Shown: piece after piece, positions 1 to 8,817 of the stretch
Layout of the letters: the number at the start of each line of letters is the position of its first letter
How positions within the stretch are numbered: position 1 is the stretch's first letter
Assembly: GCA_030065755.1 (NCBI GenBank)
Contig: JASJDA010000014.1
Coordinates: 1-61,087 of the forward strand
Reading direction: 5' to 3'
DNA from: Prochloraceae cyanobacterium
GTDB taxonomy: Bacteria; Cyanobacteriota; Cyanobacteriia; Cyanobacteriales; JASJDA01
DNA: 61,087 nucleotides
Program-made: the position numbers and the translations under genes
The notes under the pieces: model-generated
The model's database searches: none
Told to the model about the DNA's origin: nothing
The model's input: only the letters and a program-made list of their open reading frames with translations

Positions 1-484
1 TCAAAGTATCGGCGTTTAAAAACTGTCCCTTTCGCGAATATTTACTGGTATCAACCTTTATATCCCCAAACTGGGATAGCAACTCTCTATATATTTTCTC
101 CTTTTCCTTGTCATATGTACCGATACTGTTATTACCAGCAAAACAGCATTGATAGTACAAAATTTCTAGATGCTTCAAACGGTGTTTAGTCCAACCCGTA
201 GACTCTATATACTCCTCGAAAAAATTCAATCCTGCTAAAAAACTTTTTTGCAAGAAAAAGAGACTCCATTTCTCTATTATTTTTCGATGTCCTGGGTTAA
301 TGACTTTTTGTTTTGTTTTCAGTCGCTTCAATATTCTAGAGAAAGATAATTGCTGTAGATCGTGACGATATAAATCTTCAAATCTATGCTTAAATTGTTT
401 TTGTTCGATGTAAGCTAATATTCCAATATTAAAACCAACTTCAAACAAAAATCCTAAATCTTCACCTAGTTTTGAGTCTGTCAT
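1..484 (-). CDS. Unrecognised protein, partial (3' end beyond window)
   Basis: Open frame of 161 codons starting with ATG at 484 (MTDSKLGEDLGFLFEVGF) and still open at the left edge, so the C-terminus is missing. The start overlaps the stop of the 1011 aa gene by four bases (ATGA), a classic translational-coupling arrangement, so the two products are probably made together. The visible part is rich in Leu, Phe, Lys and Glu with no Gly/Pro-rich breaks, which suggests an all-helical fold. No signal peptide or membrane segment is evident. I do not recognise the family. Its role is likely tied to that of its large partner; a small accessory subunit is an inference from gene order only. Confidence 0.8.
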   Translation of the reverse strand, partial: MTDSKLGEDLGFLFEVGFNIGILAYIEQKQFKHRFEDLYRHDLQQLSFSRILKRLKTKQKVINPGHRKIIEKWSLFFLQKSFLAGLNFFEEYIESTGWTKHRLKHLEILYYQCCFAGNNSIGTYDKEKEKIYRELLSQFGDIKVDTSKYSRKGQFLNADTL

Positions 485-3400
485 TTTTTCTCAGTGTTTC
501 GTTTCTCAAATAAAGCTTTTTTCACTTCTGTCAAAAATGCTAAGGAATTAAACTTTACGCTGCCATTCGCGTGATTAAATATGGATAAGGCGGAGACAGA
601 ATTAAAACCTATAATATTTTGGTATGGGTCGAGTTTTAAACTGATATTATTTGCTGCTTCGTACCTGGAAAAATGAAATAGAGTAAGAAACTCTAAAAGC
701 TCATTTTTTAGCTGACCGTCATATATTAAACCCTTCTTAATATCTTCGTCACCTAAAATACCTTCATAGATATTTAATAAGGTTGCATAAGACATAACCC
801 CATTGTAATGTCTGTCTTCTTTTCCTATTGTAATCCCGTTGAATAAATTAAAGAAGATAGCTATTTGTTTGTTGGGATTGTCGATCAAGTTTTCGTCTAA
901 CTCTGCGGTATCTTGAATATACAAGGACTTTGCTGAGATATTTTGCAGTTTAACCACATAATATTTATCAAAAAATACAGGATATATTTTAATGTCCTCT
1001 TTTTCTCCCTTCAAAGTTTGAATCACAGACTTTGACATAAAAAATAATTTTTCATCGTCATCTGCTTCTTCTGTGGTGATATTTAGGGTGTTACTATAGG
1101 GAGACTTAGCGATGTAGAAAAAATGTCTGTATCCTCGACGATCGTATAATGTATCTACCCAATCTCTGAGAATATTAGGACTTCTATGTATTTCCTTACT
1201 ATTGTAGTTTTCAGATAAAGTGCTAATTCTTTTTAGTCTAATCGTGTTATCTTCTTGACGTTCTAATCCGACAATTTCTCCTATTAAGTTAGTAATTTTG
1301 TAGTTGTCCTTTTTAGATCGATCGCATTCTCGACTGGAAACTACAATTATTGCTAATTTATTTACTTCACAAGTAGAAGGTGGATTATTGAGTTTGAATT
1401 TCTTGGGAAGTATGGAGTATAAAGAACTTAGAGCATTACGAATTTTAAATTGATTCCTATCTTTGATACAAAAACCTTGAGAATTCGAGCGATGTCCTTC
1501 ATTCAATAGATGAGATATAACTGCAAAAATAGAGCGCATGAATTCTTCTTCTACTGAAGATTCTTCCTTTTTGTTTAATTGGAATCTTAATATGGGTACA
1601 AACAAAGGTAGTTTAATTTGTTTTGCGGAATCTAGTAATATTCTTAAACTGATATAAGCAAGTAAGGAAAAGGTTAATTTATAAGTAAAAGCAGAGGTAG
1701 ATTTTAGATCTTTAAAAATATCTTCTCTCAGACGATCGTGGTTATAGGAAAACAGCAACATTTTTTGCTGCTTTAAATTGCGATTATAAATATTTACACA
1801 ATTCTCTTGACGAGGAGATACAAGTATGGGAAGAGCCTTAACTTTATCTATGTCATATTCCATACTGAAAGTTTGATTATCTTCTGTAGAGTAATATCGA
1901 ATTTCTTCAATTTTGATATTAGTAGAAAGGCTACATAAATAACTTGGATCTACTGTAGCTTCACTGACATCTATATATTGTAAAGCTGGTTTTAAATTGT
2001 CCTGTTTCAATACATCTTTGAATAAAGTATTATCCTTTAAAATAGTGTTTATCTCTTCTTCTAAAATGCTTTGTTTGACATTTATATTTACTGGATAGGT
2101 TCGCTCTTGCCAATGACTGCGTTGTTTTAATAGCTTTCTTAGTAGTGTTTTGAGTTTGTCTATTTTAGACTCAACTTGGTATTTTTCAAAACCTTTTATA
2201 ATATTTTGCCAAAGGTCTCGTTTCTTGTCATCATCATTGCCTTGAAAAGTTGGTAATACCTTTTGTTCAAAACTTTCTCTAGGATTGTATTCTAAGTCTA
2301 TTTCACTGGACTTACTAGCAAAGATAAAAAAATATAGAAGAGCAATTTTAAATACTTTTTCGACAAAATATTTTTTCTTATTAGGATCGGCGATCGCTTC
2401 TTTATGTTCTTTACTATTGGAATCGATAAGATTAGTAAAATACTTGAAAACAGTTTTACCTCCTTCTGTCTGAACTTTACCGCCTAACTTCAGTTTTACT
2501 CCAAATATGAATTGTTTTTCTCCTTTGTTTTCGTCGTTTATTTCTCCTAAATAACCCGATATTAAAGGTACAATAGGCAGCATATCGAAAGCATCAGCAC
2601 GAGAAAAAATGTCTTTTAAATTAACGGTTTCACCTGCATAATTTACTTCATACTCTCCGTCACTTTTATTGCGATCGCCTATATATTCTTCTATTAATCT
2701 AAGTCGCCTAATTAGGTCTTGTATATAGACAATATCAGCTCGATCGCCACAATGTTCTTGGATGAATGCTAAATATCTAATTTTTGCTTCTCTTTGAAGT
2801 TTACCCAAAGCTTCTGTATCCATCAGTCGCACTAGGCGATCGTAATGGCTATCTTTTTGTTGTATCTGGTCTTTGAAAATGTCATTAACATCTTCTCTGT
2901 CGTTTTCATCTTTAGAAGAAAATTCGTCTTCAATATAGTTTCTTACACCAGCTTGTAATTCTTCCTTAAACTTGCCAGTCTGTACGGTAATTATTAGTTT
3001 GTGACCTTTTAAAATTGGAGAATTACTAGATGGTTGTTTGCTAAAACTCAATCGCTGTTTTTGCAAACTTTTATATGTTTGTGTGAAATTATAATCAAAA
3101 TTTAAATTGGTATGCTGTTTTTTAAAATATATTAAATTACTTGCTATTTTTTCAATATAATCTTCAATAGTTGTCTTATTTTCTCCGTTAGACAAAACAT
3201 TTTCTAGTTTTTTGGTGAGACAATTTCTAATTTTTTGAATGTCTTCAATAAAACTATTTTTAGAGTCTGTATTGGCAAAATTTGTTGTCGCAGATTTAGC
3301 ATTGTAATCTGCACCCAGCAAAGGAGATATAATATTACCAGAAGAAGCAACTAAAAAAGCAATTTCGTCAATATCAATTCTTAATTGATTTCCACTTTGA

Positions 3401-3516
3401 GAAGGCTTAAATGGGTTATTCTCTGGAACTTGCAATTGTGTTAAAATCTTCTTCAGTAAATCGCTGTAATCTAAGGTGACTAGTCCGTTACTACCTTCTG
3501 TTAATTGATTTACCAT
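481..3516 (-). CDS. Large unrecognised protein (1011 aa), first gene of an operon
   Basis: Long intact AT-rich frame with an ATG start preceded by an AGGTAG-like ribosome site. I do not recognise the family and see no Walker A, RuvC, HNH, HD or zinc-ribbon motif. The first ~300 residues are charged and helical (many Lys/Glu/Gln). The middle (~350-620) is mixed. The last ~300 residues look like a separate alpha/beta domain that opens with a hydrophobic strand and an acidic/basic turn (KLAIIVVSSRECDRSKKDN), followed by RDWVDTLYDRRGYRHFF and a late HFSRYEAANNI segment. This size and layout is loosely like large nucleic-acid-binding defence proteins, but that is impression, not homology. HIP1-type GCGATCGC sites occur inside the gene, so it has long resided in a cyanobacterial genome. 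It is coupled by ATGA overlap to the gene at 484. Confidence 0.85.
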   Translation of the reverse strand: MVNQLTEGSNGLVTLDYSDLLKKILTQLQVPENNPFKPSQSGNQLRIDIDEIAFLVASSGNIISPLLGADYNAKSATTNFANTDSKNSFIEDIQKIRNCLTKKLENVLSNGENKTTIEDYIEKIASNLIYFKKQHTNLNFDYNFTQTYKSLQKQRLSFSKQPSSNSPILKGHKLIITVQTGKFKEELQAGVRNYIEDEFSSKDENDREDVNDIFKDQIQQKDSHYDRLVRLMDTEALGKLQREAKIRYLAFIQEHCGDRADIVYIQDLIRRLRLIEEYIGDRNKSDGEYEVNYAGETVNLKDIFSRADAFDMLPIVPLISGYLGEINDENKGEKQFIFGVKLKLGGKVQTEGGKTVFKYFTNLIDSNSKEHKEAIADPNKKKYFVEKVFKIALLYFFIFASKSSEIDLEYNPRESFEQKVLPTFQGNDDDKKRDLWQNIIKGFEKYQVESKIDKLKTLLRKLLKQRSHWQERTYPVNINVKQSILEEEINTILKDNTLFKDVLKQDNLKPALQYIDVSEATVDPSYLCSLSTNIKIEEIRYYSTEDNQTFSMEYDIDKVKALPILVSPRQENCVNIYNRNLKQQKMLLFSYNHDRLREDIFKDLKSTSAFTYKLTFSLLAYISLRILLDSAKQIKLPLFVPILRFQLNKKEESSVEEEFMRSIFAVISHLLNEGHRSNSQGFCIKDRNQFKIRNALSSLYSILPKKFKLNNPPSTCEVNKLAIIVVSSRECDRSKKDNYKITNLIGEIVGLERQEDNTIRLKRISTLSENYNSKEIHRSPNILRDWVDTLYDRRGYRHFFYIAKSPYSNTLNITTEEADDDEKLFFMSKSVIQTLKGEKEDIKIYPVFFDKYYVVKLQNISAKSLYIQDTAELDENLIDNPNKQIAIFFNLFNGITIGKEDRHYNGVMSYATLLNIYEGILGDEDIKKGLIYDGQLKNELLEFLTLFHFSRYEAANNISLKLDPYQNIIGFNSVSALSIFNHANGSVKFNSLAFLTEVKKALFEKRNTEKK

Positions 3517-3543
3517 ATCTACCTAAATGAGTATGCTTAGTTC

Positions 3544-3555
3544 TATAGTACTATA
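3544..3555. promoter_or_regulatory. 12-bp perfect palindrome, candidate operator
   Basis: TATAGTACTATA is a perfect palindrome 27 bases upstream of the ATG of the 1011 aa gene, in the position of a core promoter/operator. On the minus strand it is embedded in TATTATAGTACTATAG, which also offers a -10-like TATTAT. Function is inferred from position only. Confidence 0.35.
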
Positions 3556-3604
3556 ATACCCAAAAATTAAGCATTTTTAGTCATGAGTTTTTAAATATTG
3601 TCTC

Positions 3605-3636
3605 TCTAAGAGGGTAGCTTTGAGACCCCTCTTAGA
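3605..3636 (-). terminator. Strong hairpin between carbonic anhydrase and the unknown operon
   Basis: TCTAAGAGGG pairs perfectly with CCCTCTTAGA across a 12-nt loop. It lies downstream of the carbonic anhydrase stop and upstream of the unknown operon. No clear U-run follows on the minus strand, so it may be an imperfect terminator or a processing/stability hairpin. Confidence 0.4.
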
Positions 3637-3679
3637 CTCTCCACACTAGGCATCTGTAATATTTTGAGGATTTTGCCTA

Positions 3680-4414
3680 TTATTCTAGGATCTCAACTCT
3701 GCCATTTTCTAGATTATAGTAAGCTCCAACTACTTTTATTTTATTTTCTTTAGTTAATTTAGAAATAACTGGAGAAGTTTGGACTTTTTGCTTTTGTAGC
3801 TGTATGTTAGCAATAATTGCGTTATAGACTAGATCGCCTTCTTTACTTCTTGATATTTGAATTGCTGGCAAAATTTCGTTAATAATACTGCCAATAAAAC
3901 CGGATGTAGATCCTAATTCGATCGCTGCTTTAACCGCACCACAATTTTGATGACCCATTACTACGACTGCTTTAGCACCTAAAACTAAAGCACCATATTC
4001 CAAACTGCCAATTTCTCCAGAAGTAGCAATATTTCCCGCGTCTCTGACTACAAATAAATCTCCCAAACCTCGATCGAATATAATCTCAGGAGGTACTCTC
4101 GAATCAGAGCAGGTTAATATACAAGCAAATGGAGACTGACTGTCTGAAGTTTCTAGCAATCTCAGTCTACTTTGATTGGGATTTCTCGATCTTTGTCTGA
4201 TGAATCTTTGATTACCTTGGACTAATTCCGAGATCGCCTGGTCGGGAGACAAATTAGAAAATTTTTTATTGCCAGCACTAGCAACTAGTTTATCTGTAGA
4301 TTCTGCTGCATTTATTTTATTCCCCATACTTGTTAATACGGCATAACTTCCTATAGCTGCTGTACCGTATTGTAAAAGTTTTCTTCTCGCTATATTTTTT
4401 CTGCGCTCTATCAT
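3680..4414 (-). CDS. Beta-class carbonic anhydrase, probably exported
   Basis: Zinc enzyme interconverting CO2 and bicarbonate. The zinc ligands of the beta class are visible: C102-x-D104-x-R106 in CSDSRVPPE, and H155-x2-C158 in GHQNCGA. The N-terminus carries an arginine pair followed by a hydrophobic stretch (RRKLLQYGTAAIGSYAV, residues 10-26), resembling a Tat-type signal, so the enzyme probably acts in the periplasm or thylakoid lumen, like the exported beta-type EcaB of other cyanobacteria. Length (244 aa) fits a beta enzyme plus leader. It stands alone, upstream of the unknown operon on the same strand. Export route and exact location are inferred. Confidence 0.93.
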   Translation of the reverse strand: MIERRKNIARRKLLQYGTAAIGSYAVLTSMGNKINAAESTDKLVASAGNKKFSNLSPDQAISELVQGNQRFIRQRSRNPNQSRLRLLETSDSQSPFACILTCSDSRVPPEIIFDRGLGDLFVVRDAGNIATSGEIGSLEYGALVLGAKAVVVMGHQNCGAVKAAIELGSTSGFIGSIINEILPAIQISRSKEGDLVYNAIIANIQLQKQKVQTSPVISKLTKENKIKVVGAYYNLENGRVEILE

Positions 4415-4651
4415 TTTTTCTGCCTCTGTATTTTGGCAAGCTTAAATAATCAAAAGATTAGAAGATATTCTCAAATTATTCTTCTTCTCCTAATGGCAAC
4501 TTTATCATTTATAAGAGAATTTATACAGGGAATGAATGGCATTTTCAGCCAGGGTATCGCTCTTCCTGGCTATCTTCCTCCCGTCCTCTTTTGGATTTGA
4601 CTTAGATTTTATAAAGTAGGAGATGTCAAAAATCCCCAGAAGTTGACATAC

Positions 4652-4687
4652 TCTCGCCGTTAACCGCTAATCGCGGTTTAACGGGAG
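4652..4687 (-). repeat. 36-bp hairpin repeat, right-end copy (omega-RNA scaffold candidate)
   Basis: Identical over 36 bases to 6027-6062 and in the same orientation. It forms a stem of CCGTTAA-CCGC against GCGGTTTAACGG with one bulged A and a 5-nt loop. It sits 11 bases past the tnpB stop, where the guide-RNA (reRNA/omegaRNA) scaffold of TnpB systems normally ends. The guide would then be the flank just below 4643. Confidence 0.7.
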
Positions 4688-4698
4688 ATTCTAACACC

Positions 4699-5940
4699 TC
4701 ACGATGCTAGCTTTCTGCTTCTTACTGTGCCAACTAGAATATTGTGACCAATACTCCCCGTCGCATCCAGTCCACAGACATTTTCTAGAACGCTATGCCC
4801 TAGCGCGCTTACTCCACGATTTCTAATCTCTTGTGCTGCTGCTACATCTCTTGTGGTTGTATACCCGCACTCGCTACAGCTATGAATTCTAATATCCAAA
4901 GTCTTTTTACCTGTATGTTCGCCGCAGTTAGGACAGGTCTGGCTAGTACCATCCTTGTTCACTTTGGCAAAGTAAGTATCGGTTTTCTGTGCCACCCACT
5001 CTAAGATGTTTACAAATTGCCCAAAACCAGCATCGGCACTATGTTTTGACAACATTCCTCTTTGCCAACTGACAAAATTAATGTCTTCTACAAACAGCAT
5101 CCCTACGCCATTGCACAAGTGATGAGCTAGTTTAAAATGCCAATCTTTACGAGTGTCGGATATACGTTGATGCAGCCTAGCTATTTTCTGGTTTAATTTG
5201 TGTCGATTATTGGATCCTTTCTGCTTATTTCTCAGTCTACGTTGCAGCAATTTAAGCTTGCTTTGTAGGGTTCTAAGAAATTTAGGACGTTTAATCTCCT
5301 CGCCATCACTAGTAGATATAAACTTGTCAAAACCTAAATCTAAACCTCTGGGATGACCGTGAGGTATTGGGTTAGGCATATCGACATCTAACTGTAGTGA
5401 CAGCATCACAAAATAACCAGATGCTTTTCTTACTATCCTTGCTTGTTTAGGAACGACGCCGTCAGGAATCGCACGAGACATTCTCCATTTAACCACTTTC
5501 AAACCAGGTAATTTAATTGAATCATTCGAGATGGGATTTTTATTTAACTGAGGAAAAACAAACGATCGCATTCGATATTTGTTTTTGAATCTAGGCATTC
5601 CAAAACCCCTAACCTTCATATCATCCCAAGCTCTGTCTAAAGTTCTTAACGTTTGCTGTAAAACTTGAGCGTTAGCAGATTTGAGGAATTCGTTATCTTT
5701 TTTGGCTTCAGTTAATAATTTGGCTTGTTTGTGGTAGTTGGGAAATGGCTCGTCAACTGACATAATGTATTCCTTATCAATTGAACAAGCATTAACAGGA
5801 GACTTACGACTAGCACACCAATCCTTGCGATGCCTTAACGCAAAGTTCCAAACGGAGCGACAAACATCAAGAGTGTTCTCAATATATGCGATCTGTTCTT
5901 TAGTTGGTTCTAGCTTGAATTCGTAAGCTAAAGTAATCAT
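4699..5940 (-). CDS. tnpB: TnpB RNA-guided endonuclease (IS200/IS605 OrfB), intact
   Basis: 413 aa, full length for the family. The three RuvC acidic residues are present: D201 in RGLDLGFDKF, E285 in LFVEDINF and D365 in TTRDVAAAQ. The zinc ribbon is complete (C336-x2-C339 in CPNCG and C355-x2-C358 in CSECG). The N-terminal region (MITLAYEFKLEPTKEQ) matches the usual HTH/wedge part of the family. TnpB proteins are known to cut DNA next to a transposon-associated motif using an RNA encoded at the 3' end of the element, which maintains the element. All catalytic residues are intact, so it may be active. It is flanked by identical hairpins on both sides. Confidence 0.95.
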   Translation of the reverse strand: MITLAYEFKLEPTKEQIAYIENTLDVCRSVWNFALRHRKDWCASRKSPVNACSIDKEYIMSVDEPFPNYHKQAKLLTEAKKDNEFLKSANAQVLQQTLRTLDRAWDDMKVRGFGMPRFKNKYRMRSFVFPQLNKNPISNDSIKLPGLKVVKWRMSRAIPDGVVPKQARIVRKASGYFVMLSLQLDVDMPNPIPHGHPRGLDLGFDKFISTSDGEEIKRPKFLRTLQSKLKLLQRRLRNKQKGSNNRHKLNQKIARLHQRISDTRKDWHFKLAHHLCNGVGMLFVEDINFVSWQRGMLSKHSADAGFGQFVNILEWVAQKTDTYFAKVNKDGTSQTCPNCGEHTGKKTLDIRIHSCSECGYTTTRDVAAAQEIRNRGVSALGHSVLENVCGLDATGSIGHNILVGTVRSRKLAS

Positions 5941-6026
5941 GGTTATATTTTAGCCTACACAGACATAAAATGTGTGTAGAAAACATAAAAAAGGCTAAAA
6001 TATGTTTATTTGCTGGTCGCGATTCA

Positions 6027-6062
6027 TCTCGCCGTTAACCGCTAATCGCGGTTTAACGGGAG
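6027..6062 (-). repeat. 36-bp hairpin repeat, left-end copy
   Basis: Exact second copy of the 36-bp hairpin at 4652-4687, upstream of the tnpB start. Left and right ends of IS200/IS605 elements usually carry similar but not identical hairpins, so perfect identity suggests recent duplication or strong constraint. Confidence 0.75.
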
Positions 6063-6159
6063 TCCTCTCGCGACATTTAGGATAGAAACAGATATTGAAG
6101 AAAAATATATCACCAACTCTTTCCATAGCCGATCGCCATTGGTTGCTGCAAGAGATTGA

Positions 6160-6250
6160 AGACTGGTTGGGAGATGGAGGAGAGGGGGAGAGTGGGGGAG
6201 GTCAGAGATCGGCAAACAGAAAATAGCAAACAACAAACAGCAGATTGCAG
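6160..6250. repeat. Low-complexity simple repeats
   Basis: G/A-rich GGGGGAGAG runs followed by CAAACAACAAACAGCAG-type heptads. Related arrays occur at 43551-43605 and, in reverse orientation, at 50463-50512. They look like the short tandemly repeated sequences common in cyanobacterial intergenic DNA. No gene is supported in 5941-6262. Confidence 0.6.
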
Positions 6251-6262
6251 TAAAATCATCTA

Positions 6263-8698
6263 ATGATGTTTAAAATCTCGCCGCCAACAATTCCCGATCG
6301 CGCTTGGTGTCGTCCCATAGGTAAAGACTGGGACAAACCCTACACTGTGCGCTATTCTAGCAATCTAGATGATGGCCCGTGGCACGGAATGCCTTTGGGT
6401 GGTTTTGGTGCGGGTTGTATTGGTCGATCGCCTGGAGGTGATTTCAATCTTTGGCATCTAGATGGTGGAGAACATATTTTTCGCAACCTCCCTGCTTGTC
6501 AGTTTAGCGTTTTCGAGCAGCCAGAAGGGGAAACCCCTCAAGTATATGCTATGTCTGCACGCCCTGAGCTTCGCTCAGATCCGCTTCGCGGATCGCCAGA
6601 AGACGATACATTATCTCGGTGGTCTTGGTATCCGAAAGAAAAAGGTACTTATCACGCTTTATATCCTCGCAGTTGGTTTAAATACGAAGGGGTATTTAAA
6701 TCTCAATTGTTCTGCGAGCAATTTTCTCCGATTTGGGCAAATAATTACCAAGAATCTAGTTACCCAGTCGCAATTTTTGAATGGACGGCGCACAACCCCA
6801 CAGATAAACCCATTACCCTAAGTATTATGCTCACCTGGCAAAATACTGTAGGTTGGTTTACCAATGCCATAAGATCTCCCGAAATAACCGTAAGAGATGA
6901 CGGATCCCCAGAATATCAGTATCAACCTCGTTGGGGGGACAGTACGGGAAATCTCAATCAATGGATACAAGATAACTTTCGAGTCGGCTTTTTATTGAGT
7001 CGAGTACAGCTTCGCGATCGCATTGGTGAAGGAGAAGGACAAATAGCGATCGCTACGGTTACTAACCCCAGTCTAGAAGTATTTCATCTCGGTCGCTGGA
7101 ACCCTAACAGCGATGGTGCAGAGGTTTGGGACTATTTCGCCAGCGACGGCTCCCTCCCAGATCGAGAGGACGAAACTAAAGCAGGACCAGGAGAACAAAT
7201 CGCCGCAGCAATGGCTATTCGCTTTACAGTCCGTCCTGGTAAAACTCGCAAAATTCCTTTTATTTTGGCTTGGGACTTTCCCATCACTGAATTTGCCCAG
7301 GATATAACTTATTATCGCCGCTACACTGATTTTTTCGGTCGCAATGGTAAAAATTGCTGGTCGATCGTCCGCACCGCACTAAAACACGGCGATATGTGGA
7401 AGGAAAAAATCGAAGCATGGCAGTCTCCAATCTTAACGAGAGAAGATCTACCAGATTGGTTGAAAATGGCTCTATTTAACGAGCTATACTTACTCTCTGG
7501 TGGGGGGACTCTCTGGACTTCGGCGACGGAAAATGACCCCGTAGGACAGTTTGGCGTATTGGAGTGCTTTGATTATCGCTGGTATGAAAGTCTAGACGTG
7601 CGCTTATATGGTTCCTTTGCTTTGGCAATGTTGTGGCCTAAATTAGATAAGGCGGTGTTAGAAGCTTTTGCTAGGGCAATTCCCACTAGAGACGATACAC
7701 CCCGAAAGATAGGTTATAACCAGGCTACAGCAATTCGCAAAGCTGCAGGAGCAACCCCCCACGATCTAGGTGCGCCAAACGAACATCCTTGGGAAAAAAC
7801 TAATTACACTAGCTATCAAGATTGCAATCTCTGGAAAGATTTATCTAGCGATTTTGTTTTACAGGTATATCGAGATTTTGTTTTTACTGGGTCTGAAGAT
7901 ACTGAGTTTTTATGGGAATGTTGGGAAGCAATCACTGCGACTCTAGCCTATTTGAAAGGGTTCGATCTCGATAATGATGGCATTCCTGAAAACTCTGGAG
8001 CGCCAGATCAAACATACGACGACTGGGAATTACGAGGTATTAGTGCTTATTGTGGCGGTTTGTGGATTGCTGCCTTAGAAGCAGCAGTGGCGATCGGCGA
8101 GATACTTATAAATAATCCCCCCGCAAATCCTAATTTACAACCCCTTGACTATCCGGAGTCAATAGAAGAGGCGATCGATACTTATAAAACATATCTACAA
8201 CAAGCGCGACCTATTTATCAAGAAACACTCTGGAATGGAGAATATTATCGCCTCGATAGCGAAAGTGGTTCTGATGTAGTGATGGCAGATCAATTGTGCG
8301 GTCAATTTTACGCCCAATTATTAGGTTTACCCGATGTAGTCGATCGTCAATATGTATCCTCGACATTGAAAAAAATCTACGATGCTTGTTTTCTCAAGTT
8401 TCACGAGGGTAAATTTGGGGCAGTAAATGGAGTCAAACCTGACGGATCTCCAGAAAATCCAGATGCTACTCATCCTTTAGAAGTTTGGACGGGAATCAAT
8501 TTCGGTCTAGCTGCTTTTATGTATCAAATGGACATGAAAAATGAAGCATTTAAGTTAGCAGAAGCAGTTGTCAAGCAAGTATATGAAAATGGGTTACAAT
8601 TTCGCACTCCAGAAGCAATTACTGCAGAAGGAAAATTTAGGGCAAGTCATTACTTAAGGGCTATGGCTATTTGGGCTATTTATCGAGTAAAGTCTTAG
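6263..8698 (+). CDS. GH116 glycosidase (bile-acid beta-glucosidase/glucosylceramidase family)
   Basis: 811 aa protein of the GBA2-like family (DUF608, GH116), which are retaining beta-glucosidases. The N-terminal beta domain carries GMPLGGFGAGCIGRSPGGDF. The C-terminal (alpha/alpha)6 domain carries the probable nucleophile E434 in VLECFDYRWY and the acid/base region PDQTYD (581-586) followed by GISAYCGGLWIAALEA. These assignments follow the known bacterial and human GH116 enzymes. No signal peptide is seen, so it is probably cytoplasmic or membrane-associated; the substrate (glucosylated lipid or sterol) is unproven. Residues ~101-111 are encoded by two palindromes that look inserted. The gene starts with consecutive ATG codons. 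It stands alone beside the tnpB element. Confidence 0.92.
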   Translation: MMFKISPPTIPDRAWCRPIGKDWDKPYTVRYSSNLDDGPWHGMPLGGFGAGCIGRSPGGDFNLWHLDGGEHIFRNLPACQFSVFEQPEGETPQVYAMSARPELRSDPLRGSPEDDTLSRWSWYPKEKGTYHALYPRSWFKYEGVFKSQLFCEQFSPIWANNYQESSYPVAIFEWTAHNPTDKPITLSIMLTWQNTVGWFTNAIRSPEITVRDDGSPEYQYQPRWGDSTGNLNQWIQDNFRVGFLLSRVQLRDRIGEGEGQIAIATVTNPSLEVFHLGRWNPNSDGAEVWDYFASDGSLPDREDETKAGPGEQIAAAMAIRFTVRPGKTRKIPFILAWDFPITEFAQDITYYRRYTDFFGRNGKNCWSIVRTALKHGDMWKEKIEAWQSPILTREDLPDWLKMALFNELYLLSGGGTLWTSATENDPVGQFGVLECFDYRWYESLDVRLYGSFALAMLWPKLDKAVLEAFARAIPTRDDTPRKIGYNQATAIRKAAGATPHDLGAPNEHPWEKTNYTSYQDCNLWKDLSSDFVLQVYRDFVFTGSEDTEFLWECWEAITATLAYLKGFDLDNDGIPENSGAPDQTYDDWELRGISAYCGGLWIAALEAAVAIGEILINNPPANPNLQPLDYPESIEEAIDTYKTYLQQARPIYQETLWNGEYYRLDSESGSDVVMADQLCGQFYAQLLGLPDVVDRQYVSSTLKKIYDACFLKFHEGKFGAVNGVKPDGSPENPDATHPLEVWTGINFGLAAFMYQMDMKNEAFKLAEAVVKQVYENGLQFRTPEAITAEGKFRASHYLRAMAIWAIYRVKS
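6564..6594. repeat. Double palindrome inside the GH116 coding region
   Basis: CTGAGC-TTC-GCTCAG is followed directly, sharing one base, by GATCCGC-TTC-GCGGATC. Both stems are perfect with the same 3-nt TTC loop. They encode about ten residues (around PELRSDPLRGS) in frame. The same small-hairpin style (GGGC-TTC-GCCC) occurs at 25915-25925, pointing to a dispersed REP-like family. Confidence 0.75.
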
Positions 8699-8817
8699 TG
8701 AAGTACCTCTCCCATGACGAGCATGGAAGGAGTTTTAACCCTGTCCCTTAGATACTGTTAGTAAGCATCTGAGTTTCGAGAAGGATTTCAGAAATCTTTT
8801 GGCACGGCCAAATCTGA

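Larger units (their letters stand above)
4643..6062 (-). mobile_element. tnpB-only IS200/IS605-type element
   Basis: The element holds one gene (tnpB) and lacks a Y1 transposase (tnpA), as in the IS1341 group, so it would need a transposase in trans. On the minus strand the right end consists of a hairpin followed by GAGTATGTCAA; TCAA resembles the right cleavage tetranucleotide known for IS608, so I place the right end near 4643. The left end is placed at the outer edge of the identical hairpin copy at 6062. Both outer boundaries are inferred; the true left boundary could lie a little further out. Confidence 0.65.

Noticed and set aside
6042-6236. 64-codon minus-strand frame upstream of the GH116 gene
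   Set aside because: It overlaps the left hairpin of the tnpB element and low-complexity G/A-rich repeats; the Ser/Pro/Leu-rich translation comes from the repeats.
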